DNA of 64,000 bases from Rubrivivax sp. (GCA_022843905.1 JALHMT010000003.1:1-64000); one strand, 5' to 3'. Numbered from the stretch's first letter, positions 49,574 through 61,456 are shown. A program made the numbers and translations. Notes: generated by a model from the sequence alone, not told the origin.

Positions 49574-52500
49574 TCATGGATCTTTCGCAGCGTCCACCCC
49601 GATGACCATCCCCGCCACCACCCACCCACGCGTCCGCGCCGGATCGATCACCCCGTCGATCTCCAGCACCGACGCAATCGACAGCGCCTTGCCCTCCTCG
49701 TACAAGCTCGCCACCTTGGCCTCGAACCAGGCCTGGCGCTCCGCCGGGTCGGCAATCGCCTCCATCTCCTTCCTGAACCCCAGCCGCGCATAACCTTCCA
49801 GCCCCATGCCGCCGAACTCGCCGGTGGGCCAGGCGATGGTGAACTGGGGTTCGTGGAAGCTGCCGCCGGCCATGGCCATGGCGCCCAGGCCGTAGGCCTT
49901 GCGCAGCACCACCGTGAACAGCGGCACCTTCAGTGCAGCGCCGGCCAGGAACAGGCTGCTGGTGTGGCGCACCAGGCCGGTCTTCTCGGCTTCGGGGCCG
50001 ACCATGAAGCCCGGCGTGTCGCACAGGCTCAGGATGGGCAGGCCGAAGGCATTGCACAGGCGCATGAAGCGTGCGGCCTTGTCACAGGCCGGCGCATCGA
50101 TGGCGCCGCCCAGGTGCGCCGGGTTGTTGGCGATCAGCCCCAGCGGCTGCCCCTCGATGCGCACCAGCGCCGTGATCATGCCGGCGGCCCAGCCGCGCCG
50201 CAGTTCCAGCACCGTGCCGGTGTCGGCCAGGGTGTCGATCACCGCACGCATGTCGTAGGCGCGCTTGCGGTTCTCGGGGATGGCCTGGCGCAGCAGCCGC
50301 TGGTCGGCGCACTGCCACTCGCTCACGGGACCCTGGAAGTACGACAGGTACCTTCGCGCCACGTCGGTGGCCTGCGCCTCGTCGCCCACCAGCACGTCGA
50401 CCACGCCGCTGGCCGCGTGCATGGGCGCGGGGCCGACGTCCTCGGGCTTCACCACGCCCAGCCCGCCGCCTTCGATCATCGCCGGGCCGCCCATGCCGAT
50501 GGAGGCGTCACGCGTGGCGATGATGACGTCGCAGCAGCCCAGCAAGGCGGCGTTGCCGGCGAAGCAGCGGCCCGAGACCACGCCCACCAGCGGCACCTGG
50601 CCCGACAGCCGCGCGAACTGCGCGAAGGTCGGTGCGTCCAGCCCGGTCAGGCCCAGGCGGTCGGTGTCCCCAGGCCGCCCGCCTCCGCCTTCGGCGTACA
50701 ACACCACCGGCAGCTTCAGCCTGGCGGCCAGGCCGAACATGCGGTCCTGCTTCTTGTGGTTCATGTGGCCCTGCGTGCCGGCCAGCACCGTGTAGTCGTA
50801 GACCACGCCCATGCAGCGCGCGCGTTCGGCGCCGACGAGCGCGGCATTGACCGTGCCGATGCCCGCCACCACGCCGTCGGCCGGCGTGTTCTCGATCAGG
50901 TCGGCCAGCGTGCGGCGGCCGCGCTGCGCCGCTACGGCCAGCGCGCCGTACTCGACGAAGCTGCCAGCGTCGAAGAGGTGGGCCACGTTCTCGCGCGCGG
51001 TGCGCTGGCCGGTGGCATGGCGGCGCGCCACGGCGGCGCTTCGGTACGCGTCCTGCGTGAAGGCGTGCCGCTGCATCACCTCGGCCAGGTCGGGGCGGAT
51101 GTGGGCGGGGTCCATGGCCTGCGCCGAAATCGCCTGGGCGGCCTCGCCCTCCGAAGGCTCGATGAGCGCCACCACCGCACCCGCGTCGAGCGTGCGACCG
51201 ACTTCTGCCAGCACCTCGCGCACGATGCCGCTGCACGGCGCAGTGACGGGATGCTGCATCTTCATCGCTTCGAGCACGGCCACTTCGCTGCCTTCCTGCA
51301 CGCCCTGGCCGACGATCAGGTGCAGTGCGGCCACCGTACCCTGCAGTGGTGCAGTCACGGCCACCCGACCTGCAGGGGCTTCGATCGCTGCGGGCACGGC
51401 CGCGGCTGGCAGCGCCAGGACGGCCAGACGATCGTCGATGAATCGGGTGTTGATGCGGTCGCTCGACAGGTCCGGGTGCGTCAGCAGTGCACGCAGCAGG
51501 GGAAGGTTGGTGGCCACGCCGTCGATGCGGAAGTCGTCCAGCGCACGCCGGGCCTTGGCCACCAGATCGACGAAGCGCAAGGACGGCGAATGCACGACGA
51601 GCTTGGCCACCAGGCTGTCGAAAGCCGTGCTCACGACGTCGCCCGAGCCCACGCCGCTGTCCACGCGCACGCCGGGTCCGACGGGGGGCTCGAAGCGAGC
51701 CATCACGCCGCCGTGGGCCTGGGCATGCCCCGTGGCATCGAGCGTCTCGGCGTTGATGCGCAGTTGCATCGCACGGCCCCGAGGCTGCGCGATGCGCGGA
51801 TCGGCAAGGTCCAGTTCGGCCAAGGTCGCGCCCGACGCCAGCGCCAGTTGCAGCTGCACGAGGTCGATGCCCAGCACCATCTCGGTCACCGTGTGTTCCA
51901 CCTGCAGCCGCGGATTGGCTTCGATGAAGGCGAAGGCGTGCGCTTCGTCGGGCGCACCGGCATCGATCAGGAACTCCATCGTGCACAGGTTGTCCAGCTT
52001 CGCCGCGCGGCCCAGCGCCAGCGCGGCGTCGACGATGCGCTGGCGCAGCGGCTGCGACAGCGACGGGCTGGGCGCGATCTCGATCAGCTTCTGGTGCCGC
52101 CGCTGAATGCTGCACTCGCGCTCGCCCAGGTGCACCAGGCCGCCGTGGCGGTCACCCGCCAGCTGCACCTCGATGTGGCGCGCATCGACGATCAGTCGCT
52201 CCACATAGACGGCATCGCTGCCGAAGGCTGCGCGCGACTCGGCCGCGCAGCGTGCGTGCGCCGCATCGATCTCGGCTGCCGAGAACACTTCGCGCATGCC
52301 ACGCCCACCGCCGCCGGCCACCGCCTTGATCATCATCGCGGCACCGGGCGGCAAGCTGCTGAAGAAGGCATGGGCCTGCGCCGCCGTCACCGCCGCCGCA
52401 CTGCCGTCGATCAGGGGCACGCCGCACTGGCGCGCCAGGTCGCGTGCGCTTGCCTTGTCGCCGAACAGGTCCAGGACACGCGGTGAAGGTCCCACGAAGC

Positions 52501-52807
52501 GCAGGCCTTCCGATTCGCAGCGCCGCGCCAGGCCGCCGTTCTCGGCCAGGAAACCATAGCCGGGATGCAGCGCGTCGCAGCCGGCCTCGCGGGCTGCGGA
52601 GATCACCGCATCGATGTCCAGGTAGGCGCGGGGCCCGTTGCCGGGCAAGGGCAGCGCTTCGTCAGCCAGCCGGGTGTGCAAGGCAGCCGCATCGTCGACG
52701 GAAAACACCGCCACGCTGCGCCAACCGCTCTCGCGCGCGGCACGCGCGATGCGTACGGCGACCTCGCCGCGGTTGGCGACGAGGAGCTTCTTCGGTGGGT
52801 TCGTCAT
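49574..52807 (-). CDS. Single-chain acyl-CoA carboxylase (BC–BCCP–CT fusion)
   Basis: Biotin-dependent carboxylase of 1077 residues with all functions in one chain. Biotin carboxylase covers about 1–445 (VANRGEVAVRI, KAVAGGGGRGMR, EANPRLQVEHTVTE). A biotinyl domain with EAMKMQ follows near residue 520. A carboxyltransferase with both halves fills about 570–1077 (DRMFGLAARLKLPVVLYAEGGGG, FLAGAALKVPLFTVVLRKAYG). In most bacteria these are separate subunits. Acetyl-, propionyl- or a longer acyl-CoA may be the substrate. It is divergent from the SMP-30 lactonase and its end borders mobile-element debris. Confidence 0.93.
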   Translation of the reverse strand: MTNPPKKLLVANRGEVAVRIARAARESGWRSVAVFSVDDAAALHTRLADEALPLPGNGPRAYLDIDAVISAAREAGCDALHPGYGFLAENGGLARRCESEGLRFVGPSPRVLDLFGDKASARDLARQCGVPLIDGSAAAVTAAQAHAFFSSLPPGAAMMIKAVAGGGGRGMREVFSAAEIDAAHARCAAESRAAFGSDAVYVERLIVDARHIEVQLAGDRHGGLVHLGERECSIQRRHQKLIEIAPSPSLSQPLRQRIVDAALALGRAAKLDNLCTMEFLIDAGAPDEAHAFAFIEANPRLQVEHTVTEMVLGIDLVQLQLALASGATLAELDLADPRIAQPRGRAMQLRINAETLDATGHAQAHGGVMARFEPPVGPGVRVDSGVGSGDVVSTAFDSLVAKLVVHSPSLRFVDLVAKARRALDDFRIDGVATNLPLLRALLTHPDLSSDRINTRFIDDRLAVLALPAAAVPAAIEAPAGRVAVTAPLQGTVAALHLIVGQGVQEGSEVAVLEAMKMQHPVTAPCSGIVREVLAEVGRTLDAGAVVALIEPSEGEAAQAISAQAMDPAHIRPDLAEVMQRHAFTQDAYRSAAVARRHATGQRTARENVAHLFDAGSFVEYGALAVAAQRGRRTLADLIENTPADGVVAGIGTVNAALVGAERARCMGVVYDYTVLAGTQGHMNHKKQDRMFGLAARLKLPVVLYAEGGGGRPGDTDRLGLTGLDAPTFAQFARLSGQVPLVGVVSGRCFAGNAALLGCCDVIIATRDASIGMGGPAMIEGGGLGVVKPEDVGPAPMHAASGVVDVLVGDEAQATDVARRYLSYFQGPVSEWQCADQRLLRQAIPENRKRAYDMRAVIDTLADTGTVLELRRGWAAGMITALVRIEGQPLGLIANNPAHLGGAIDAPACDKAARFMRLCNAFGLPILSLCDTPGFMVGPEAEKTGLVRHTSSLFLAGAALKVPLFTVVLRKAYGLGAMAMAGGSFHEPQFTIAWPTGEFGGMGLEGYARLGFRKEMEAIADPAERQAWFEAKVASLYEEGKALSIASVLEIDGVIDPARTRGWVVAGMVIGVDAAKDP

Positions 52808-52971
52808 GGGCGTCGATCAGGCAAGGAAGTGTGAGCTTGCAGCGAACCGAACCGGCAGCCCACGGGTGGAAACTCCCAATGTCCGCCAGGCTGCATCGCG
52901 CCGATTCTCGGTGCCCGCGTGGCGCCCCCGCGTCGCGCCGGCGACGATCACCCGAGTTCAGGAGCATCCCG

Positions 52972-53901
52972 ATGAAGATCCGTGAAGTGGCCAGCGGCCT
53001 GTTGTTCCCCGAGGGCCCGGTGGCCCTGGCCGACGGCTCGGTGCTGCTGGTGGAGATCGCGCGCGGCACGCTGAGCCGCGTCACGCCCGACGGCCGCGTG
53101 CAGGTGGTGGCGCAGCTCGGCGGCGGCCCCAACGGCGCAGCCATCGGCCCGGACGGTGCGGTCTATGTCTGCAACAACGGCGGCTTCCGATGGACCGACC
53201 AGCCCGGCGGCTGTCTGCGACCCATCGGCCAACCCGATGACTACTCGGGCGGCCGCATCGAACGCGTCGACCTGAACACCGGCCGTTTCGAGCGCCTGTA
53301 CGACACCGTCGGCGGCGTTCCCCTGCGCGGACCCAACGACCTCGTTTTCGCGGCCGACGGCGGCTTCTGGTTCACGGATCTGGGCAAGGTGCGTGAGAAC
53401 GATCTCGACCGCGGCGGCATCTTCCATGCGCGGCCCGACGGCCGCGCGGCCAGCGTCGTGGCCCACCCGGCCATGACGCCCAACGGCATCGCGCTGTCGC
53501 CCGACGGCCAGACCCTCTACTACGCCGAGACCGAGGGCGCTCGCCTGTGGGCCTTCGACGTCACCGGGCCGGGCACCGTGAACAAGCTGCCCTGGCCGTC
53601 GCCGCAGGGCGCGCGGCAGGTGCTGGCGGCGCCGGGCGGCCACTACCAGCGCTTCGACTCGATGGCCGTGGACGCGCTCGGCAACGTGCTGGTGGCCACG
53701 CTGCTGCACGGCGGCATCACGGTGGTCTCGCCCGATGGCAGCCTCGTCAGCCATGTACCGCTGCCCGACCGCTACGTCACCAACCTGTGCTTCGGCGGGC
53801 CGGACCGGCGCACGCTGTTCGTCACGCTGTCGGGCAGTGGCCGGCTGATCGCCATCGACGACTGGCCAGTGCCGGGACTGGCGCTGAGCTTCAACGCCTG
53901 A
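52972..53901 (+). CDS. SMP-30/gluconolactonase family protein
   Basis: Six-bladed propeller hydrolase of 309 residues. Family features are FPEGPVALADGSVL with the metal-binding Glu near residue 14, GPNDLVFAADGGFWFTD with the Asn/Asp ligands, PNGIALSPDGQTLYYAET, and SMAVDALGNVLVAT near the C-terminus. Members open sugar or other lactones with a divalent metal. No signal peptide is present, so it is cytoplasmic. AGGAG precedes the ATG by eight bases. It is divergent from the acyl-CoA carboxylase. Confidence 0.9.
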   Translation: MKIREVASGLLFPEGPVALADGSVLLVEIARGTLSRVTPDGRVQVVAQLGGGPNGAAIGPDGAVYVCNNGGFRWTDQPGGCLRPIGQPDDYSGGRIERVDLNTGRFERLYDTVGGVPLRGPNDLVFAADGGFWFTDLGKVRENDLDRGGIFHARPDGRAASVVAHPAMTPNGIALSPDGQTLYYAETEGARLWAFDVTGPGTVNKLPWPSPQGARQVLAAPGGHYQRFDSMAVDALGNVLVATLLHGGITVVSPDGSLVSHVPLPDRYVTNLCFGGPDRRTLFVTLSGSGRLIAIDDWPVPGLALSFNA

Positions 53902-54099
53902 ACGAACGGGCCCGCGCCCGCGGCCCGGCCCCGACGAGCACGCCGGCCGGACGCGCTCCTTCGTGGCCGCCCGAGCCGCTTGTGAATAGGTCATGTCGGC
54001 ACGCTGCAATCCTGCATCGTCGCGGCGCAGGCGCTTTCCTACAGTCACTTCACGCCGCGACTCATCCCGAGCCGGCACCGAAGCAACCAGGAGCCCGAC

Positions 54100-54279
54100 A
54101 TGCACACTTCCTCCAGCGCGCGTCTCTTCAGCGTGATCCTCGCCCTGTGCTTCGCTGGCCTGCTCGTGTCCGGGCTGGCCGGCCCGGGCGAGAGCAGCCT
54201 GTTGTCGGTGTTCAAGGAAGCCCAGTCCGACATGGCCCGGCAGATGGTGGCGCTCTCCCGTGCCGGCCTGCCGCATTGA
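54100..54279 (+). CDS. Small membrane-anchored or secreted protein
   Basis: Short gene of 59 codons with a good ribosome site (CCAGGAG) six bases before the ATG. A strongly hydrophobic stretch at residues 9–29 (signal peptide or membrane anchor) is followed by about 30 mixed residues ending in RAGLPH. Codon use has the high GC third positions typical of the genome, supporting real coding. No family is recognised. It sits between the lactonase and the kinase. Confidence 0.55.
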   Translation: MHTSSSARLFSVILALCFAGLLVSGLAGPGESSLLSVFKEAQSDMARQMVALSRAGLPH

Positions 54280-54375
54280 CCCCCGGGTAAGCCCGAAGAC
54301 TGCGCGCCCCTGCCACTTTTCCGGGCGCAACGCGCAAGGCTGCGCGCTCTTCGTGGTGCCTGTCGCGCCCACGCA

Positions 54376-56640
<2,265 letters not shown>

Positions 56641-56647
56641 GTGCGGC

Positions 56648-57808
56648 ATGACCGACACGCCAGCGGCCGACGGGCCCGACATTGCTGCTTCCACGCTCCT
56701 GCTGCGGTGGCCGTACCGGCTTGCCACGGCCTCCGTGGCCCTGTTTGTTCTGGCGGCCTGCACCACTGCGCCCCCCGCCGCCGAGCCCGGCGGCTCGACG
56801 GGGCCGACGGCAGCGGCCCCGACCACTGTGGCGGCGCCAGCCGCAGCCCCTGCACGAGAGGTCGCCGCAAGCTTCCCCGAGGCCTCGGGCGAGCTCGTCG
56901 GGCGAAACGACAGGCTGCTGGTCTACCTGCCGCGCGCCGGCGACACGCTGCGCGGCGTGGCGGCGCGTTTCCTGGGCAACGGCGACCTCGCCTGGCAGAT
57001 CGGCGAGGCCAACGCCCTCCGCGGGGAACCGGCGTCCGGCCAGCCGCTGATCGTCCCGCTGGCGCCGCGTCATCTGCTGGGCGTCACCAGCGATGCGGTG
57101 CAGACCGTGCCGGTGCTCTGCTACCACCGCTTCGGCAGCGGCACCTCGAAGATGGTCGTGTCACCCGCCAGGTTCGAGGCGCAGCTCGAGCACCTGGCGC
57201 GCAACGGCTACAACGTGGTGCGCCTGGACGACCTTCGCAGCTTCCTGGCCGGTGAGAAGGCACTGCCGGCCAAGTCGGTGGTGATCACCATCGACGACGG
57301 CTACGAGTCGGTGCACCGCCACGCCTTCCCGCTGCTGAAGAAGTACGGCTTCCCGGCCACGCTCTTCGTGTATTCCGACTTCATCGGTGCACGCGACGCG
57401 CTGTCCTGGGCGCAGCTCGAAGAGATGGCCCGGTCGGGCCTGGTCGACCTGCAGGCTCACTCGAAGACCCACCGCAACATGGCCGAGCGCCAACCGTCCG
57501 AGACCGACGAGTCCTATCGCAACAACATCGACCTCGAGTTGCGGGCGCCGCGCGCCGTGCTGGAGCGCAGGCTGTCCGACGCGGGGGTGCGCGTGCGCCA
57601 CTTCGCCTACCCCTTCGGCAGCGCGAACGAGGTCGTGCTCGAGGCCATGCAGCGCGTGCCCTACGAGCTGGGTGTCACGGTGGCCGCCGGGGGCAACCCG
57701 TTCTACGCCGCACCGATGCTGCTGCGCCGGACCATGATCTTCGGCGACCACGACATGGCCGACTTCCAGGCCCGGCTCCAAGTGCAGCGTCCCCTGGTGC
57801 GGCCATGA
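56648..57808 (+). CDS. Lipoprotein with LysM-like and polysaccharide deacetylase domains
   Basis: Protein of 386 residues. The lipobox LAAC lies near residue 38, then a Pro/Ala linker, a LysM-like region (YLPRAGDTLRGVAARFLG, GQPLIVPL) and a NodB deacetylase domain. The latter has VLCYHRF, the intact TIDDGYESVH metal motif, AHSKTHRNM (both histidines) and RHFAYPFGS. It probably removes acetyl groups from peptidoglycan or a surface glycan at the envelope. It starts seven bases after the kinase stop and overlaps the next gene by four bases, so the three are likely one operon. Confidence 0.9.
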   Translation: MTDTPAADGPDIAASTLLLRWPYRLATASVALFVLAACTTAPPAAEPGGSTGPTAAAPTTVAAPAAAPAREVAASFPEASGELVGRNDRLLVYLPRAGDTLRGVAARFLGNGDLAWQIGEANALRGEPASGQPLIVPLAPRHLLGVTSDAVQTVPVLCYHRFGSGTSKMVVSPARFEAQLEHLARNGYNVVRLDDLRSFLAGEKALPAKSVVITIDDGYESVHRHAFPLLKKYGFPATLFVYSDFIGARDALSWAQLEEMARSGLVDLQAHSKTHRNMAERQPSETDESYRNNIDLELRAPRAVLERRLSDAGVRVRHFAYPFGSANEVVLEAMQRVPYELGVTVAAGGNPFYAAPMLLRRTMIFGDHDMADFQARLQVQRPLVRP

Positions 57809-58821
57809 GTCGCCCGTTGTCGAAGCGCCGGTCGGCCGGCGTGCTGAGCGCGGCGATGCGACTGCAGGACGCCGCAAGCCCGGTTCTGCAGCGCTGCGCC
57901 AGCTTCGGCGTGGCTGCACTGCTGGTGCTGCTGGCGGCCTGCGCGACGCCGCCGGCCCCGCCTTCGCAGCGCGCTGAGCCGCCGCCTCCGCGCCAGGAAT
58001 CGCGCGGTCCCGAGTCCCCGCCTCCGCCGCGCAGCGTGACGGCGATCGAACTGCTCGAGCAGAACCATCGCACGGCCGCCGAGATCGCTGCGGCCAAGGG
58101 CCGCTGGAACGAAGCGATCTGGGCCTGGGATGTCGTGCTGGCGCTCAAGCCCGACGATGCCGCGGCCGGCGCGGGCCGGCTGAAGGCCGAGACCGCCGCC
58201 CAGGCCGCCGTGGCCGAACGCCTGCCTCGCGCCGCGCAGGCACGATCGCGGGGTGACATGGAACAGGCCACGCGGCTGTACCTGGAGGTGCTGGCCCTCA
58301 GGCCAGGCCATGCCGAGGCGGCCGATGCACTGAGGTCCATGGAGCGCGAGCGCTCGCGCCGGCAGGCTGTAGGCCCCTTCGCGCGGTCCATGGTTCCCGG
58401 CCCAGGTGCCCCGGCGAGATCCGCCCCATTGCGCGACGGCCGCGCCGCCGGCACCCGGACGGATCTCGAGCACGCCACCCTGCTCGCCGGACAAGGCGAG
58501 ATCGACGCTGCCATCGCACTGCTGCAGCCGGGCCAGGGGGGGCAGCGCATCGATGCAGCAGCACGCGCGATGCTCGCAGATCTGTACGTGAGGCAGGCCG
58601 ACAGGCTCGCCTCCAGCGACAAGGCAGCAGCCATCCGGGCCCTGCGGCAAAGCCTGCGCGCCGTGCCCGGCCACGCGGCTGCCACGGTCAAGCTGCGTGC
58701 GCTGCTGGCTTCGGGTACGGCCGGGACGGCGGGCAACGCCGGCACCGCATCGGGGCCGACACCGGCTGCCAAGCCGACGGCCCTCAGCAGGCCTTCGGCG
58801 GGCCCTTCGTCAGGTCGTTGA
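57805..58821 (+). CDS. TPR-type lipoprotein
   Basis: Protein of 338 residues whose start overlaps the deacetylase stop (ATGA). A lipobox (LLAACATPP) follows an unusually long N-terminal segment of about 45 residues. The body is helical with TPR-like repeats (GRWNEAIWAWDVVLALKPDD, GDMEQATRLYLEVLALRPGH, and a further pair near 240–290). The tail is Ala/Gly/Pro-rich. TPR lipoproteins usually scaffold envelope complexes. The last 38 bases overlap the convergent LysM gene on the other strand. Confidence 0.85.
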   Translation: MSRPLSKRRSAGVLSAAMRLQDAASPVLQRCASFGVAALLVLLAACATPPAPPSQRAEPPPPRQESRGPESPPPPRSVTAIELLEQNHRTAAEIAAAKGRWNEAIWAWDVVLALKPDDAAAGAGRLKAETAAQAAVAERLPRAAQARSRGDMEQATRLYLEVLALRPGHAEAADALRSMERERSRRQAVGPFARSMVPGPGAPARSAPLRDGRAAGTRTDLEHATLLAGQGEIDAAIALLQPGQGGQRIDAAARAMLADLYVRQADRLASSDKAAAIRALRQSLRAVPGHAAATVKLRALLASGTAGTAGNAGTASGPTPAAKPTALSRPSAGPSSGR

Positions 58822-59683
58822 GCCTCTTGCAGAGATCCTTGGCGCGTTGGCGTTCCAGTTGCGCGTTTCGGTTGTCCGGGTCGAGTTCCAGGACCCTGTC
58901 CCAGGAGCGTATCGCCCCTTCCAGGTCCTGCTTGGCAAACGCAGCCCGTGCCTCACGCTGGTGACGTGCCACCAGCGCCGCCCTGGTTTCGGTCGGTGAA
59001 GCGGGTGCCGCTGCTGGAGCAGGTGGCGCTGCGACGGGCGCCGGCGGTGGCGGCGTTGCCGGCTGAGGCGGAGCGGGAGCAGGCGCTGCGGGGGCAGCCG
59101 GCGGGGCCACGGCTGGAGCGGGGCCCGAAACGGCTGGCGCAGCGGCGCCAGGGGCGGGCGCCTTGCCGGGCACCCTGATGGTCTGTCCGCCTGCAAGCTG
59201 GCGCGGTACCTTGATGCCGTTGTAGCGCGCCAGGGCATAGAAGAGATAGACGTCCTTGAGGTAACGGCCAGCGATGGACGACAACGACTCCCCCGCCTGC
59301 ACGCGGTAAGGGAACGACTCGCGGCCGAGCATGCTTACCGGGTCTTCCTTGATCTGCCGCATCAGGCTCAGGGCCAGCCGCTGATTGGGGTCGGCCTGCA
59401 GGACCCGCTCGAGTTCGGCCAGCGCGGCCTCTTCCTGGCCGTTCTCGAGCTGTTCGATGGCCGTGACCACGGCGCGCTGGATGGCCTGCGGGCCGCTCAG
59501 CACCGGCGCCTCGGGGGCTGGCGGCTCAGGCTCGGGCGGCGGTGCCACCGGGGCGCTCGGGGCCGGGGCTGCCACCGGGGGCGGTGGCGCCACCGGCGGC
59601 GGCGCGGCACAGGAGGCCAGAAGCACCGCCAGGAAGAGGGGAAGCAGGCGTTGCCCGTGGGGCCCAGGGAAGCTGTTCTTCAT
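58784..59683 (-). CDS. LysM and TPR-like lipoprotein
   Basis: Protein of 299 residues with a lipobox (LLASCAAPP), a Pro-rich linker, a first TPR-like segment (GQEEAALAELERVLQADPNQ) and a LysM domain (YRVQAGESLSSIAGRYLKDVYLFYALARYNGI) that should bind peptidoglycan. A second Pro/Ala linker and a C-terminal TPR-like segment (AKQDLEGAIRSWDRVLELDPDN) follow. It shares the envelope theme with the two lipoproteins upstream but reads from the other strand. It is divergent from the HEAT-repeat gene. Confidence 0.88.
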   Translation of the reverse strand: MKNSFPGPHGQRLLPLFLAVLLASCAAPPPVAPPPPVAAPAPSAPVAPPPEPEPPAPEAPVLSGPQAIQRAVVTAIEQLENGQEEAALAELERVLQADPNQRLALSLMRQIKEDPVSMLGRESFPYRVQAGESLSSIAGRYLKDVYLFYALARYNGIKVPRQLAGGQTIRVPGKAPAPGAAAPAVSGPAPAVAPPAAPAAPAPAPPQPATPPPPAPVAAPPAPAAAPASPTETRAALVARHQREARAAFAKQDLEGAIRSWDRVLELDPDNRNAQLERQRAKDLCKRLNDLTKGPPKAC

Positions 59684-59823
59684 GTCCACACGGCGGATTG
59701 TGCGCCTTGCGAGGCGCTGCCGTTTCCCTTGACGGACCGAGGCGAGTGACTTTGGACGTGTGCGCGCGGCGTCCACCCGGCCATCATGTCGAGCCCACCT
59801 GAAGTGCACGAGGACAACGCGTC

Positions 59824-61143
59824 ATGCTTGCCAGTCCCGCCCGCTCCCTCTTGCCGCAGCGCCCCATCGTGCCTGTTGTTGTGCAGCAACACGTCGAGGA
59901 CATCGCATCGCTGCGCCACGTGCGAACCGTGCTGGTGCGGGCGCCGCATGTCGGCCTGTTGCAGTTGGGTCGACTGGACGAGCGGATCGCCGCGCACCTG
60001 GACGGCCTGTCCGTGGCCGGCGAGGCCGGCAAAGCGCTGGCGCTGGCCGAACTGGCCAGTCCGGGCGCCGGACAGGTCTTTGCGCTGGGCGTTCGGGCCC
60101 TCGAGGATCGCGACGAGGCCTTGCTCGATCGCCTGATGGCCTTGTGCACCGAACTGCCCGAGGCGCGCCGCGGCCTGGTATCGGCCTTGGGCTGGGTGCC
60201 GGCCCGGACGCTGCAAGGTGTGGTGCGCCGCCTGCTGTCATCGCCTGCCGAACATGTGCGCGAACTGGGCCTGGCGGCCTGTCGCCTGCACCATGCGGAC
60301 CCCGGCGCCCTGCTGGCGCAGGCGTTGGCCGACAAGGCACCGGCCCTGCGCGCCGCCGCGGCACGGGCGGCCGGCGAACTCGGCCGCATCGATCTGCTGC
60401 CCACCCTCACGCAGGCCATCGGCGACGAGTCGCCCGACGTGGTCTTCTGGTCGGCCTGGGCGGCAGCCCTGCTCGGCGAGCGCCGCAATGCGCCGAAGGT
60501 GCTGGAGGTGGCTGCCCAGCAGGCCACGCCCCTGGCCATGCGCGCCCTCGGCCTGTTGATGGCTGCCAGCACGCCCGAGCAGGCCGGCGATTTCGCACGC
60601 CACCTGTCGAGCGGGGCCCGCCAGCCGGGAGCCGACCTGTCCGCCCAGCGCCGCCTGCTGCGGGCGCTGGCCCTGCTCGGTCATCTGCGATTCGTGCCCT
60701 GGCTCATCGAACGCATGGCCGAGCCCTCGACGGCGCGTCTGGCCGGAGAAGCCTTCAGCTGGATCACCGGCGCCGACCTCGCTCGACTCGACCTGGAAAC
60801 GCTGGACGCGCCGCCCCTGCCCGAGCAACCCGACGCCGACGCTGGCGTCGACGAGGTGGCGATGGACGAGGACGACAGCCTGCCCTGGCCCGACCCGGCA
60901 CGCGTACAGCGCTGGTGGCAGGCACAGCAGGCTGCGCTGCTGACCGCCGCTGGCGGCGGTCGCCTGTTCATGGGTCGGCCATGGGATGCGGCATCAGCGC
61001 AGCAGGTGCTGGCGGAGGGCACACAACGCCAGCGCGCGCACGCGGCGCTGTTGCTGAGCCTGGGCCAACCCGGCCGCAAGCTGTTCCAGGTGGCCGCACC
61101 CACCGCGCGCCAGCGGCGGGTGCTGGCCGGGGCACCGGTCTGA
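59824..61143 (+). CDS. HEAT-repeat protein, TIGR02270 type
   Basis: Protein of 439 residues built mainly of alpha-helical HEAT-like repeats (LGLAACRLHHADPGALLAQAL, LRAAAARAAGELGRIDLLPTL, VFWSAWAAALLGERRNAPKVL). Its start QRPIVPVVVQQHVEDIASL and the acidic segment near residue 340 (DEVAMDEDDSLPWPDP) match the TIGR02270 family as I recall it, often found in type VI secretion loci. No enzyme motif or signal peptide is visible, so it is a cytoplasmic interaction protein. It leads into the small membrane gene and the FHA gene. Confidence 0.82.
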   Translation: MLASPARSLLPQRPIVPVVVQQHVEDIASLRHVRTVLVRAPHVGLLQLGRLDERIAAHLDGLSVAGEAGKALALAELASPGAGQVFALGVRALEDRDEALLDRLMALCTELPEARRGLVSALGWVPARTLQGVVRRLLSSPAEHVRELGLAACRLHHADPGALLAQALADKAPALRAAAARAAGELGRIDLLPTLTQAIGDESPDVVFWSAWAAALLGERRNAPKVLEVAAQQATPLAMRALGLLMAASTPEQAGDFARHLSSGARQPGADLSAQRRLLRALALLGHLRFVPWLIERMAEPSTARLAGEAFSWITGADLARLDLETLDAPPLPEQPDADAGVDEVAMDEDDSLPWPDPARVQRWWQAQQAALLTAAGGGRLFMGRPWDAASAQQVLAEGTQRQRAHAALLLSLGQPGRKLFQVAAPTARQRRVLAGAPV

Positions 61144-61162
61144 CGCTGAAGGGCGCACGTCG

Positions 61163-61324
61163 ATGGACCCGCGCTGGCTGTTCCCCTTGCTTGCCGTCGG
61201 CTTTGCGATCGCTGCCGCCTGGCGGTGGAACCGCACCCGGCAATGGCGCGGCGCGGCGCAGACCTGGGCGCTGATGGCCGCGATCTTCGGTGCCGTCGGC
61301 TGGTGGCTCAACAATGCGGGATGA
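61163..61324 (+). CDS. Small two-helix membrane protein
   Basis: Short gene of 53 codons, 19 bases after the HEAT-repeat gene. Two hydrophobic segments (5–21 and 34–50) flank a basic loop (RWNRTRQWRG). The ribosome site is weak (GGGCG). The composition fits coding sequence, and it lies in the same direction between two cluster genes. No family is recognised. Confidence 0.5.
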   Translation: MDPRWLFPLLAVGFAIAAAWRWNRTRQWRGAAQTWALMAAIFGAVGWWLNNAG

Positions 61325-61456
61325 GGCCGGGCAGGATGACTTTGGTTGGTTGCCGACCGCGGGCCCGGCAGTAACGTCGGGACACTTGTACGCTCAACCG
61401 AAGAAGGGCCGGCATCGGGCCGCCCACCCCGGAACCCAAGCTCGACGCGTGGACCC

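Noticed and set aside
49070..52486. Open frame of 1138 codons antisense to the carboxylase
   Set aside because: All carboxylase motifs are on the minus strand; the plus-strand product is His/Arg/Gln-rich without motifs.
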